Assembly: GCA_014529385.2 (NCBI GenBank)
Contig: CM043959.1
Coordinates: forward strand, 49,483,122 to 49,547,121
Reading direction: 5' to 3'
DNA: 64,000 nt
Source of the DNA: Adiantum capillus-veneris
Lineage: Eukaryota > Streptophyta > Polypodiopsida > Polypodiales > Pteridaceae
Below, one piece after another: positions 11,700-23,180 of the stretch. Below the pieces are notes generated by a model that did not search any database, was not told the DNA's origin, and saw only the letters and a program-made list of their open reading frames with translations. The translations under genes were made by a program, and so were the position numbers. Each line of letters starts with the position of its first letter. Position 1 is the first letter of the stretch.

Positions 11700-11901
11700 C
11701 AAATTACTTCTGTCGATATATGCGTCGATACCTGCGTCGATATACGTATGGGAAAATTAATCTTTCAACACATATATCCATAATCATATCGACGCACGTA
11801 TCGACGTATATATTGACGGACGATAAATACATCGATATGAATGTGGAAAGACACGAGCATCGATATATAAAACGTCAATAACTTTAGGTTATGTTGTAGT
11901 G
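11700..11901. repeat. Right subterminal and terminal repeats of the CACTA element
   Basis: Clustered TCGATATATGCGTCGATA-like motifs mirror the left subterminal block, ending with GTTATGTTGTAGTG, the inverted CACTA terminus. Confidence 0.85.
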
Positions 11902-12115
11902 TTTTATTGCTTAGTTGGCAAAGAGTAACACCTTTGAGCATATTTCTTTCTCTTAGTTGTTTATTGAAGTTAGAGGATTTGCTACCTATGCATCACTTAG
12001 GGTTTTTGTAGGTTTTCATCAAAGATATTCCAAAAATATTAGATAATGTTATTGTAGAATGACAACATTTTCTTTCTTTCGCTTGTAGATTTGCAAATCA
12101 TGTCCTACAATCTTT

Positions 12116-13915
12116 ATGTCCATAGGGATCTTTGAAATTTCATACAAATTCTCTTGTTGCCATAACTTGAATAAGGCCTTTTTGTACGTTCCCCTAATGA
12201 AAAACTACTCCTTCGACCCTTCTGATTGGTCGGGTGAGATTGTCTCTAAAGGGAATATCTTCAAGCACCTGAGGGTCCCTTTGGGGGTGGATGTAATTCA
12301 TAAAAACAAAGATTTCAGTGGGTCCTTGAAAAGGCCATAACAAAAATGAGAAGGTGGAAGTATGATATTCTCCCATTTTCAAGCCCAATTAAAGCGATAA
12401 ATTTATTTATGCTCCCCTATCTTGCCTTCACTAGCCCACTTATCAAGATGGTTAAGTGTCCCTGGAAAGAGTTCTTAAAACCATTAAAGAGATTTTTGTG
12501 GAAAACAACACAAAATACTCCACACCATGGAAATCGGTCAGATGGGAGACAATCGCTCGACTAGTGGACCAAGGAGGTCTCATAATTTTTAACCCAGTTG
12601 CCATGTTGAGGACCGTTGCGCCAAATTTGCGGTCTCATTGGCCAAACAGGACCAAGCTTGGGCTATCATGACCAAATATATGTTAGATGTAGCTAAACTT
12701 CATTTGAAAGGTTGTAAGTGGAAAGGAGAAGAGTTTCACAACAAACTCTTAGCCCCATCGTGGTCTAGCCTAAGTCTGGGGACATCTCAGGGGAATTGGT
12801 AAGGAAGTGCACAAGAGCAGTTGGGTTTTGGAGTGGGGTGAAGAAACTAGGTACTTCAAGAACTTCGTCTTGCACTGGTCCCCCTAACTATCTAAAGTTG
12901 TGGGAACACCCCAAAGCCCCTATTGGATGGAAACTGCCAGGAAAGTGAATAATAAGGGTCTGAATCGGCTAGTTCACTTATAGGACGGTAACAATAAGAG
13001 TTGTCCATTGACCTTCTGGCAACACACTATCAACTAAATGGCTTTGAGATATTGTTAGTCAACGGAGTGATGAAAGAGCTTCACAATGTTGTAATTTCAA
13101 TTTGTGAATCCGGGTTCCAGTGGAATGCCTGGAGATGGTCCCAAAAGTAGTCGGTTATGGAAACCCCATCTAAAGGCATATATCATGAAATAATAACGAG
13201 AATAATTGGTTTAGCCCGCTCAACAAAATATGGAAGAGACAAAGGCCGGAAGAATGGTGGAAGGAAGTCATGGAGAACATCCAAAAGCCAAAGTGGTTGC
13301 AGTTTATGCATATATATTTCTGGAAGGTAATGTGGGGAGCTTTGGGTCAGATCAATGCTTGCGGTGCATGATAGCTAGTGAGGATCTAGCCCACTTATTC
13401 ATGGAATGCCAGGCGATCAGAGGTTTGTCAAGGAAAATATGCAAGTGGTTCCAAAGGATATGGTAGATCAAATTCTTCAAGACTGACCTCTTCCTTGGTG
13501 GCAAGAAGTTGGGAAATCCTACTCTTCTCATCTGCATCAAATTGTCAGGTACTTCTTCTTTCATCATATATGGAAGGCAAGGAACAATTGTGTTTTTTAA
13601 GGAGATATTGGCGTGGCAAGCTTCTCAAAGATTATACAAGAAAGCAGCCAGGTCATCTATACGCTTGGATGTAAGCAAGAAACAAAAGACTGGTGAAGGG
13701 CTACCCAGGCTTTGTTGTTAACCTACAATAAGTAAAGCTTAGAACTGTATTTGCTTACTTTGTTAAGTCGATGATATAACCCTCGATGTGAGACGGTTGT
13801 CATCCTACTTTGTAATCTTCAGTGCCTCAAGGCTCGACCTGATCTTGAGGTTGTTTTGTAATTTTTATGCTATGATTAATACAATTCACTCACAAATTGT
13901 GATTTTTGGAAAAAA
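12116..13915 (+). pseudogene. LINE remnant (RT C-terminal part plus zf-RVT), plus strand
   Basis: Broken plus-strand frames resemble the C-terminal part of a plant L1-type ORF2. 12195-12310 reads like the segment before the thumb (GNIFKHLRVPLGV), 12350-12450 like the thumb region (LPFSSPIKAINLFMLPYLAF), and 12550-12590 like a GG-motif (DQGGLIIF). The zf-RVT-like segment at 13345-13425 has QCLRCMIASEDLAHLFMEC. Multiple frameshifts and stops separate these parts. No RT catalytic YADD region is present, so the element is 5' truncated. A short A-run near 13909-13917 may mark the 3' end. It starts ~200 bp after the CACTA element. Confidence 0.7.
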
Positions 13916-13933
13916 AGGCCTTTTCTTATGTTT

Positions 13934-14105
13934 AAAATGGTGCCTTCCCAAGGTATCATAAGACACATTGAGTGGGATAATGGTTGTTGATCATTTTGTG
14001 TTTATACTTCCCAAGTTATAAAATGGTGCTTTCCCAAGTTATCATAAGACACATTGAGTGGGATAATGGTTGTTGATCATTTTGTGTTTATACTTCCAAT
14101 GGATT
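13934..14105. repeat. 86-bp tandem duplication
   Basis: A segment starting AAAATGGTGC(C/T)TTCCCAAG occurs at 13934 and again at 14020 with only a few differences. It directly follows the LINE 3' end. Confidence 0.85.
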
Positions 14106-14579
14106 AATAAAACACAATGATCGACAACCATTCTATGGAATCTTGAGAGATTCCTCTCCCCCTTTCCTCCACAAAGAAGGCTAAAAGGCACCATATAGCA
14201 CATTGAAGCTTGCATGCAATATCAAATCTGCTTCCAAGGTCATCGACGCACCCTAGAGACTGTATGTTAAAATAAATCACTTCCCCTACACCTGCATGGG
14301 CCCCTCTTTTGGCTGCACCTATGCAGCACGAGGTGACATCATCTCCGATAGCTGCACCCATCCTCGTTTGTCCAGTTGTCATGCCTCGTCCCTCTCCATC
14401 TTGTGCTCCTAGTTGGTGTCAACAAGAGCTTCCTCTCGCTCCCTAGCACTTGTGACGTCCCCTTTTGCCTCAAGTGAACCAAAAGGATCTCGCCAGATTT
14501 AGGCTAATGATCCCCAAACCAAAATTTGACACCTACTTAAGGATATTCTCATTAACTAGTGCGTGACCCATCCTACGGA
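14106..14579. other. Unassigned stretch
   Basis: A minus-strand frame at 14104-14382 (92 codons) has no domain I know. No RNA gene or TE end is visible. Confidence 0.35.
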
Positions 14580-14633
<54 letters not shown>

Positions 14634-14698
14634 GTAGTGTTAACATTTACAAAAGGCCATGTAGACCTATGAGTCACACAATGTCCAATGATATCCAT

Positions 14699-14740
<42 letters not shown>
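14580..14740. repeat. (GA)n and (CA)n microsatellites
   Basis: A GA-rich tract at about 14580-14634 and a (CA) tract at about 14699-14740 are separated by 65 bp of unique sequence. Confidence 0.95.
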
Positions 14741-14743
<3 letters not shown>

Positions 14744-14795
14744 TTACGGAGAGGGAGAGTAAATAAAAAGACAGAATCCATTTCCATTATTATGA

Positions 14796-15066
14796 ATAGT
14801 TTCCATCGACACAACCTAAGATTCATCTCTAAAACGAACATTGTTTGAAAGCAACCAAGTTTAAAGCTGGCAAAGAAAACTATCACATCAAATGACAATC
14901 TTCAAAACATTGTATTGAGCATGTGTAGAACCCATGATCTCATTATTTAAATAGTCTCTATCAACACAACTTAAGAGTTGTCTCTAAAAAATAAATTTTT
15001 AAAAAAGCAACCAAATATCTAAACAGGCAAAGAAGTTGCTACATTAAAATGAAAATCTTCGAGAAG
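14796..15066. repeat. Diverged tandem duplication, period about 155 bp
   Basis: The segment beginning ATAGTTTCCATCGACACAAC (14796) recurs as ATAGTCTCTATCAACACAAC (14951). Similarity continues through a matching stretch ending ATGA(C/A)AATCTTC. Confidence 0.75.
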
Positions 15067-16077
15067 TCGCATTTAGTACCCATAGTACCCAAGGCCCCAT
15101 GAAATGAACACTTCTGCCCAAATGATCATGCCCCTCATGGAGGGTGTACAAAAAAAATCATCAATTCTCATGCATATCCTTAGAAATTATAAAAAGAAAC
15201 ACTCTGTAATTGAAATAACTTGCCTAACAACTTCAAAGCTTTCAACTATGTGCACTACATCATGTGTAGTGAATCGGCCTCTCCAACCATGTGGATCTAC
15301 ATGAGAAATATGTAAGTTGAGCATCAAATTGACAATTTTGAGGACAATATAAGGAGATTTGACCATAAATGTGAAGTGGCAAGTGATGGAGAATCCAACT
15401 AAAAATCGACAATACATGATGCCTTTTTTGATGTGACATCTATGAAGAAAAATGTTCCAACCATATTTTAAAAACACCATAAATAGTAAATCACTTGAAA
15501 GTAGAATTACACGGACATCCACATATTCATACACAGACATACATGACATGTTTTTATAGAAACCTTTGATTTCATCTTGCAAAATATTACTCTATAATGA
15601 AAGACATAGAAGGTCCTAAAAACACTATAGTTTATGCATTTGACACGTGACAATCCAAAATTTGGTTTCCTACGAGCACCTCTATTCCAAGTAACTCAGA
15701 TTATGTAATCCTAGACTTGAAATTAATTACATTAGTACTTTCCCTCGATTGTATACCTTTGGCCATTCTTCTTCGCATTCTACTTTATTCTCCATTTCAT
15801 TGTATCTATGCATTCCAAACCAAACTGAATCATCCACCCCCATAAGTGTGACATGGTTGTTTGTCTAAAGCTCGTGTTCCTCTGCACATTGCCAAGTGTA
15901 CCTTTTGGATGCAGTGGATAAGGCCGTTCTCAACATTGGGGCTGCATAGGAAGCTGAAGGAGAAACCCTCTCTTCAGGAAGCGGTGACATTGAAGGAGTT
16001 AAACGAAGGGGAGGTGAGTAGGGGTAGGAAGTAAGCATCTTTGCATGCTTGAAATGTGGCCAAGAAGTGGGAGACGC
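15067..16077. other. Unassigned stretch
   Basis: The 131-codon minus frame at 15187-15582 is hydrophobic and has no recognisable domain. Nothing else is supported here. Confidence 0.35.
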
Positions 16078-16540
16078 TGGAAAGGGGAGCACACCCAGAA
16101 CACAAACAAGAGCCTCTCTATAGCCCATTATATACACAACACCCCAATCCCCTAGAGTTCACCTTCAAACTTGACACAATTCACATGTAAACCACCATTT
16201 GCACACAACCATACATGCATGCACTCACTACAGCACCACAAACACCCAATCATCCCGCCATACCCAATTAACTGTCTTCACCACACACACAGTCTCTCCC
16301 AATCTCTCTTTTCACAAAAAAATCTTGGGGGGGGCACACCTGCCGACACACACCCAAAAATGCACTCACACAAGCAGAGAAGAGAAGGGGAATCGACATC
16401 AATACATGGCAATGATGGTTTCAACTCACAAAAACATGACCATATACAACATAATCACAACATAGATCCAAGCTGGCACACTCCTTGACGAGCACACAAC
16501 ATCCATAGGCAGCCCTCTTGGCTCTGCGTAGACATCCGCA
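16078..16540 (-). repeat. Left direct repeat (putative 3' LTR)
   Basis: It matches 18212-18674 over its whole length, sharing blocks such as GGCAGCCCTCTTGGCT and AGAAGAGAAGGGGAA. It begins TGGAAAGGGG and ends TCCGCA. Confidence 0.7.
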
Positions 16541-16555
16541 ACACCCTCACATAAC

Positions 16556-17694
16556 CTATATCTTGGTCAAATCTCTGTCAACAAACACCTCCATAACTTC
16601 ATCCATAGAAACCTTGGCATCATCAAATCCCCAATTATACTCACTTTCAAGGAATACCTGATCCAAATAACATGTATCCATTGCATCATCCATAAAATCC
16701 ATAGACACCTGCAGTTGCCCCTCCCTTTGCTCAACATCTAACTCAACATGAGCACAAAAAAAATGCCCAACCCTTTGCGGTTTTGCTTCATCATCAATCT
16801 CTTGTTGACCTTGTGAGACCACTTGGATATCCATAGACTCAGCTTCATTCTGTTATGCAAAGCTCCAAACCATTTGCACTGCTATAGCACTTTCCATCGC
16901 AACCATCATCGGCACGGTCATCAACATGGTGCCACATAGCACCTTCACCTGTATATCGAACAATTTGACCTGCTCTCCTTTCACATTGGCTATCACCATG
17001 TTATCAGACAAACAACAAGTCAGCTTTACCCTTATGACCACAGGTTCATCAAACTCTGTCTCCTCACCATAGGACATGGACTCATCCGCTCTATCCTCCT
17101 CGCTTGTCTCCCAAAAACTCAAGCTTGTATCTTCATCATCATTAGTAGCACATGCCAACTCCGTATCAACATCCTCATCCTCTTACTGATCCACATTAGC
17201 TTAACCATCCCTTTGGCTTTGCATATCTCCTTCATCCTCTTCCGGGCACTTGGCATTTGCAACCGACTACACTCTGCTACCTCTTCATGCACTAGCTTTA
17301 AAAAAACAGGCTTTACCTCTTCAAAATGCTCTTGGAACTTGCCATCAACCACCTCTTTTGCACATAGGTTTTCTTCAACAAGGGGCTTATCCTCGTTGAC
17401 AAGCTCATCACCCATCGGCACATGCACTTCACAAATTGGAAACCTCTAGGGAACAAAATTGACAACTGATTTTAGCTCAATAACTTCTGCACTTTGAACA
17501 ACCGGCATCGCCTTTGGTCTAACCATAAAAAACTCTATCGTTGCAGGCACATAATCAGTAGGCTTCAGCAAGCCTAACTCTAGCTTCTGCTCACTTTCCT
17601 TCTCTTCACTTTGACCAAATATACCACATCTTCCTAGGTATCTGCACCGCACTCCACCTTTTCCCTGATCCTCAGATGCAAGCACTCTAGCCAC
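16556..17694 (-). pseudogene. Acidic unknown protein frames inside the gag-only element
   Basis: Four minus-strand frames (17694-17446, 17427-17119, 17158-16853, 16834-16556) follow the gag segment in the expected direction. They encode Glu/Asp-rich, Val-rich sequence with no recognised catalytic motif. Stops and shifts separate them, and they probably are one decayed reading frame. They could be the C-terminal part of the gag protein or an unrelated captured sequence; I cannot tell which. Confidence 0.45.
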
Positions 17695-17799
17695 TTCAAA
17701 AACTTTAAGTAGTATTGATTGCCTTTAACCACGATAGCAACTTCTAACTGCCTCCAATAGGCTTCAAACAACTCAAAGAAAAAAAAAAACTTACATCTT

Positions 17800-18135
17800 G
17801 GCGTATTGACTTCAACTTTGCATCAACCTCCACCGGAGGTAACCACCTTTCGAAACCGCTTTAGAAACAGACTATACAGCTCTTGCCATGATCCTCAATC
17901 CGCACTCTTCAAACCATCAAACCAAATATTTGCACGTTCCCACATCAGCAACGATACCATCTGTATATTTTCTTCATCACTCTGCATCCACAACGTCAAC
18001 ATCCATCACCCAAAATCTGCTACCCTATCCTCCAGGTCCTCAACATCGTCACCCAAAGGGCCAAACCCTGGCTCCACAATCTCTTCCAACTTCAAACTTC
18101 TCGATCAATAAACATTCCTCGAACATCCACCAACC
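17800..18135 (-). pseudogene. Retrotransposon gag-like segment with two internal stops
   Basis: On the minus strand a single frame reads through EPGFGPLGDDVEDLEDRVAD and then WMLTLWMQSDEENIQ. It continues with ERANIWFDGL and SWQELYSLFLKRFRK. This is the spacing of a Retrotrans_gag domain (an A..WF..L motif followed by SW..L...F..RF). Two TGA codons interrupt it, one of them where Trp is expected. It lies next to the right direct repeat, as gag should lie next to a 5' LTR. Confidence 0.65.
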
Positions 18136-18211
18136 CCTTGTAAGCGTCCAACATCACCATTAATCTTCAAACCGGAGAATCAATGCACTCCTTCGTGGGG
18201 GGATCAAAAGA

Positions 18212-18674
18212 TGGAAAGGGGGAACGGGGAACACACGCAAAACACAAACAAGCACCTCTCTATAACCTAGGATATACAGAGCACCGCAATCCACTAAAGT
18301 TTACCTTCAAATTTGGCACAATTTGAACACAAACCACCATTTTCACACAACCATACACGCCCATGCACTCTCTTTGACACCACAAACACACCAAATCATC
18401 CTGCCATACCCAAATTTTTGCCTTCACCACACACACAGCCTCTCTCAATCTCTCTTTGCAAAACAGACCTTGGGAGGGCACACTTATCAACACACACCCA
18501 AAAACGCACGCACACAAGCAAAGAAGAGAAGGGGAAATCGACACCAATACACATCAATGATGGCTTCAATTCAAAAAAACACGAATGTATACACCATATC
18601 TCCAAGATGGCACACTCCTCATCGAGCACACAACATCCGCAGGCAGCCCTCTTGGCTTTGCATAGACATCCACA
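18212..18674 (-). repeat. Right direct repeat (putative 5' LTR)
   Basis: It is the partner of 16078-16540. The long plus-strand frame from 18323 to 19033 starts inside it, runs past its end, and is fortuitous. Confidence 0.7.
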
Positions 18675-20837
18675 TCTCAACAGCCTCCTTCTCAGCAACA
18701 AACCCTGGCCAATCGCCAAAATGGCAAAAGCCTCCATATCTTGTGAGAACACACCCTTATAGGAGAGGCCTAAAGCTTCAAAAAGGAAAAATATTGTTTA
18801 TATCTGCTCGTGCATTCCCACTAGAGCTCCTTTTGGATTTTTTTTGCATTTCATACACTTGGCTAGCTCATTTTAGCAACCATTGCATGGTTGGACAGCT
18901 CGAGAACCTTCCATGTTTTAGCTCTATGTGCAACATCCCTTCGATCACCACCTCCGTAAGCTCTCTATCTCTCACTGCATGTGACCCACCACTTATGGCC
19001 CATGGTTATGACACCATGACAAGGCTTATGTGACAACTTATCCTCAACAAAAAGAGTGGTTCCCTTGGGGCCGCGTGAGAACTCCCTCAATCCAAGCCAC
19101 CACATCATCAACTGCAGTAGCACGCCGTTGATGGATGCATGCCCGCTATCAACTGCCACACACGATAGATTGCACGCCAATGAAACCCATGGTGCAGACC
19201 ACCATAGCTAGTATGTTTCAAAGATTCCTTTCTCTCTTGCGATGCCCCATTGAGGCACTCAACTTATGTCAGCCACCCAACCGATGCAACCAAAATCTGG
19301 AAAAAATATCTAGCAGTGCATTGCTGCAACCACCCTTTCTAAATGTATAGTTGTTAATTGTAAGGACCATCTTGCATGGCACGCTTGCATAAATTTATAT
19401 ATTTGGAAGTGTCTCCTCATTAGCACCTGTGCTTCCATTATGGGGGCTCTTGAGTCATGCTTGGAAAGCCACATCTGAAATGGAGATGCAATCACCTACG
19501 CTTCTATTTTGAGGGCACGTTTTTTCCAAGGAGTGCAAGGCTTAGGCCTCTCTCGAATGGAGCCTCTTTTTCTTGCGATTTTTGAACTGATGCAAACCCA
19601 GAGCTGATCTATGACTGCCATATAATATTTGCTTCTATTTTTAGGGCTTTGACTTATACGAAGTCATTAAACTACAAATTCAATAACCTATGGTTTTGAT
19701 TTCCTATCAAATGGAGAACTAGCACCATGAAACTCTGAAGTACAATGTTGTCAAGAAGTACGCAGTGCGGCTAGGAAAGCAACGGGCTTGTGGATTGTGA
19801 AGATTGTAGCAAAATCAAGCAAGTCACAGAAGATTCAATGCAAAAGAAATACTAAAAATAAAGAAAAAATCCAGCCATGAAAGCTTCACTCTAAAGAAGA
19901 ACCAAGATCAACTCAAAACTCTTGTGTGTGTGATGATTTATTGTAGCCTCGCTCCCAGTTGCACGGGTAGAGTGCCTGTTTGCCCCATCAAAAACCCTTT
20001 CTTACTCCTTCAATTCTTCATTGAGGAAATTTCATGGAAGCTTAAACACCACCATAAACAAGCCCACACACCTTTTTGAGGAGAGAAATTTGTAATTGGA
20101 TCACCCACATGCACGAATACAAGGCAGGGACAGTGCGGGACTACACTAGCACACCATAGAAGCAGCCTGTGTATCCCTTCGCAGAGAGGCTTAAGGAGCT
20201 GATAAATATCTTCACAAATCTCTTCCCATCCTAAGAGTCCCAACCACCATGAGTGATGTGGAATTTTGAGCCATTTTTGTCCATTTTTGGCCCAAAAATG
20301 CCCCTTTTTGCCTGTAAAAACCCCAAACGAGCTACGAAAATCCATAAATTTGTGGAAAATTTCACTTGGGCTAGAATTACATGCTGAAACTTATTTTTTC
20401 CGTGGAAATCACTTTAGATGTATCATTTATAGCTACACATAAAATCTACTTTTTTTGAACGAGATTGTCAGCATTAGACTTTCTAGGCGAAACAAGTGTG
20501 CCATCCCGATGCACTTGACATGTGCACACTTCTAAACCAAATTAAGCATGTTTTTATGTGATAAAACATGCCATAGTTCCACATCCAAGGCCTCTCTGCC
20601 ACGTAAGATATGTACATGACTACAACCACCGCTTTCACACATATGGTGAGAGATACCCCTCTCGAGGGGTCTGTGCAAGAATTATACAATTTACACTTTT
20701 ATAAAATTTCAATATAAATCAAAGTTGTGGAAGTGTTTGTATATAACGACTAGTGTTACACCTGAATGATATGAGTGAAAGCGTACTCAAGAAAATGACC
20801 AAGTCGATGGTGAATATATGTGTACACCACATTGCAA

Positions 20838-20838
<1 letters not shown>
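18675..20838. other. Unassigned stretch
   Basis: Short frames occur on both strands (for example the minus frame at 20010-20345), but none has a domain I recognise. No TE ends were found. It is probably decayed repeat sequence. Confidence 0.4.
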
Positions 20839-20916
<78 letters not shown>

Positions 20917-20939
20917 GAGAGAGAGAGAGAGAGAGAGAA
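20839..20939. repeat. (TA)n(GA)n microsatellite
   Basis: About 74 bp of alternating TA are followed, after TAG, by a (GA) tract to 20939. Confidence 0.97.
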
Positions 20940-21997
20940 GTGGAGAGTGAAATAGAGTGCATAGAGATACAAGAGAATGACAAAAGAGAATCTTTAAATT
21001 CCCCATCTAAATGAAAGAGACAAACCATGAATTAATGCAATAACAAAATTTGGGTATACCATAACTTCAAAAATGTAAATGGCTACGTAGAAGCACTGGA
21101 TCCTATGTAAGATCGACCTGTCCACCCATCCACTTCTGCTCCTATTACTAACAGAAGGAATTTCACTTCACCAGGAGCAAGCTAGAACACCTCCAACTTA
21201 TCTGAGCTAAACATAAGTTGAGGTCGTTTTGCATCCCTCCATGAACCCGAGATCTGAGAGGATTCCAAATACCAGTGCATGGTAGAAAATCAGCACCAAC
21301 CATACTAGTTTAGGCACCGCGGCTCTTTGGTGTCACATTGGGTGTTTAGGCAAAGCCAAGGGAAGATCCTCAATGCGTTAGCTGTGTAGGTCATTCAACC
21401 CCCGACACAGTAACTGTTTAGATGAGCCTAACAAAAAAGAAGATCTAGGCAACACCCCCAATCCAGCAAAGCCCAAGGTCATCAACCCTTTCATCTAAGG
21501 CTAAGCGATGTAGGCGATCGTAATCTTGTAGTGACGATTTCATGAGAAACATAGCACATGAGTCTAATCAAAATAGCATCTTGCATATGCACAAACAATC
21601 CTTTCAAAAGCAGCCAGACTCTACAAGGTCTCTATCATCACATGTCCACCATGATCCATCAAAACCACTTCATCATCCAATCCAAAGCTAGTAAACCATA
21701 ATTCAATCCTATCACATGGGTGAGAACTCCACCCTACTTTGGGTGACTCACATCCAGCCTGCATAACCACTTAAGCACATAACATGGCGGCAAAATTTTG
21801 ATAGCATTTTGGCAGCACATCCATAACAAAAAAAAAGATCCAAGAGCCATACCGGCATTCACAATCAAAAATCTCAACCAAAACCATCAGGGATCTCAAC
21901 CCTTGACCATAAACCGTATTCATTATATCCACAGTCTTCGAGCATGCTACATGTTGTTTTTGGTCCCATAGGTCAATTTAAGCATTAAGGACCATGA
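20940..21997. other. Unassigned stretch ending in a LINE-like 3' tail
   Basis: No coding frame is supported. The last 40 bp before the microsatellite contain TTTGGTCCCATAGGTCA (about 21959-21975). This phrase also precedes the microsatellites at ~23931 and ~25953 and marks the 3' end of the local LINE family. Confidence 0.45.
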
Positions 21998-22011
21998 CTC
22001 TCTTTCTCTCT

Positions 22012-22093
<82 letters not shown>

Positions 22094-22095
22094 AT

Positions 22096-22185
<90 letters not shown>
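21998..22185. repeat. (CT)n(CA)n(CT)n(CA)n microsatellite
   Basis: Two consecutive CT-then-CA blocks are separated by TACAATCTCATT, suggesting duplication of the whole compound tract. Confidence 0.97.
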
Positions 22186-22188
<3 letters not shown>

Positions 22189-22437
22189 TATTAAGATGCA
22201 CACCAAGAATACTAGTAAAATTTACAATTTAGAGACTATTTTTACCCGCTTACTTCCCATTAACTCGGTTTGAGACCTTCTCCAAACATTGTCGTTGGCA
22301 AGGAGTCGTCTTATGGCAAAGAGCCAACATCAGTGTTTGGAGAAGTTCTCAAACCGAGTTAGCAGGAAGTAAAGCGGGTAAAAATAGTCTCTAAAATGTA
22401 AATTTTACTAGTATTTTTGTTGTGCATCTTAATAAGG
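22186..22437. repeat. Foldback: ~103-bp inverted repeat with 45-bp loop
   Basis: The left arm 22186-22288 (CCTTATTAAGATGCAC to TCCAAACA) is nearly the exact reverse complement of the right arm 22334-22437 (TGTTTGG to AATAAGG), with a handful of mismatches and small indels. The loop 22289-22333 itself has a short GTTGGC/GCCAAC stem. The left arm is preceded by (CT)/(CA) tracts and the right arm is followed by a G-run and (GA)n, so the symmetry extends into the microsatellites. A foldback or MITE-like element, or an inverted duplication, are the candidates. Confidence 0.9.
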
Positions 22438-22448
22438 GGGGGGGGGGG

Positions 22449-22500
<52 letters not shown>
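22436..22500. repeat. G-run and (GA)n tract
   Basis: About 15 consecutive G are followed by ~50 bp of (GA)n, abutting the right foldback arm. Confidence 0.97.
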
Positions 22501-22503
<3 letters not shown>

Positions 22504-22754
22504 CCTAGTCTAGGAAGGCACACTAGGCTACCACTCTTTGTTGATATGATGGGTTGTGAGCATTTTTTCTTGTTGGCACTACGCAACGGTCAAAGGGGAG
22601 ATTCATGTGTGGACAAGTCAAAAGTTTAGGAAACTTTTAATGTCGATAAAAAAATTATAGAATATTCTAACATCATAAAAAGAGTTCCAAATTATTTCAA
22701 AGATTTGAAGCATTTGATAAAATTGGAATGATATAGAGATGGCACGCATAAGTT

Positions 22755-22756
<2 letters not shown>

Positions 22757-22804
<48 letters not shown>
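22757..22804. repeat. (CT)n microsatellite
   Basis: An uninterrupted CT tract of about 48 bp. Confidence 0.97.
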
Positions 22805-22807
<3 letters not shown>

Positions 22808-23180
22808 GGTGCCTCTATTGCGACCTGCTTGTCAGCACTATAAGGAAAATTTGGTTCAAGAGACTTTTTCTTTCTCCCTCTCTCTCAGCCCGTCGAAACC
22901 TAATCATCATCCTCTGCTCGTCAAAACCTTCATTCTCTCTTATTGCACTTACACAAAGCATGGCTTAATGCTTCCACTCCAAAAATTTAAATCAACATAA
23001 TCCCTTGATCTCACACACCACTGTGTGTTCAACAAAAATTCCCCCTTTTTTTGGCCTGATGTCGTCCTTTGGCACCCCTATTGCACGCAAGAGATTTCTT
23101 GCGGTGGCAGCGGCACCAAGGAAGGACCCCGCCACCCACCAAGAAGCATGAATCACAGCCCTTGAGGCTTATAATGGCAA

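Larger units (their letters stand above)
4470..11901 (-). mobile_element. Complete CACTA (En/Spm) transposon, 7432 bp
   Basis: The left end reads CACTACAACAAAA at 4470. The right end, read on the minus strand from 11901, reads CACTACAACATAAC, so the two ends share a 10-bp terminal inverted repeat starting with CACTA. Both sides are flanked by TTT (4467-4469 and 11902-11904), the 3-bp target-site duplication expected of this superfamily. Subterminal blocks at both ends are full of CGTCGATA/TCGACG motifs, like the subterminal transposase-binding repeats of CACTA elements. Inside are two minus-strand genes (a TNP2-like transposase remnant and a second ORF), a degenerate CATAAC-rich block, a 173-bp satellite array and a CT/CA microsatellite block. 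The transposase is broken, so this copy is probably no longer autonomous. The intact ends and TSD make the boundaries secure. Confidence 0.93.
16078..18674 (-). mobile_element. Candidate short LTR element with gag only (TR-GAG-like)
   Basis: Two direct repeats of about 463 bp (16078-16540 and 18212-18674) bracket ~1.7 kb. The interior, read on the minus strand, starts with a Retrotrans_gag-like segment and ends with acidic frames; no protease, RT or integrase is seen. Next to the right-hand repeat, on the minus strand at 18206-18189, TGATCCCCCCACGAAGGA lies where a primer-binding site should be. It resembles the candidate site of the Tat/Athila-like element further right (TGGTGCCCCCACTGAGGA). 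I could not find matching target-site duplications (GACGC versus TCTCA), and the repeats are clearly diverged. An ordinary segmental duplication is therefore the alternative. Confidence 0.5.

Noticed and set aside
18323-19033. A 236-codon plus-strand frame
   Set aside because: It starts inside the right direct repeat of the gag-only element and runs into unrelated sequence. The matching left repeat does not keep the frame, and composition is His/Thr-rich from CA-rich DNA.
19930-20000. Possible tRNA-like segment around GGGTAGAGTGCCTGTTTG
   Set aside because: Only a weak resemblance to a D-arm was seen. No acceptor stem, anticodon arm or T-arm could be built.
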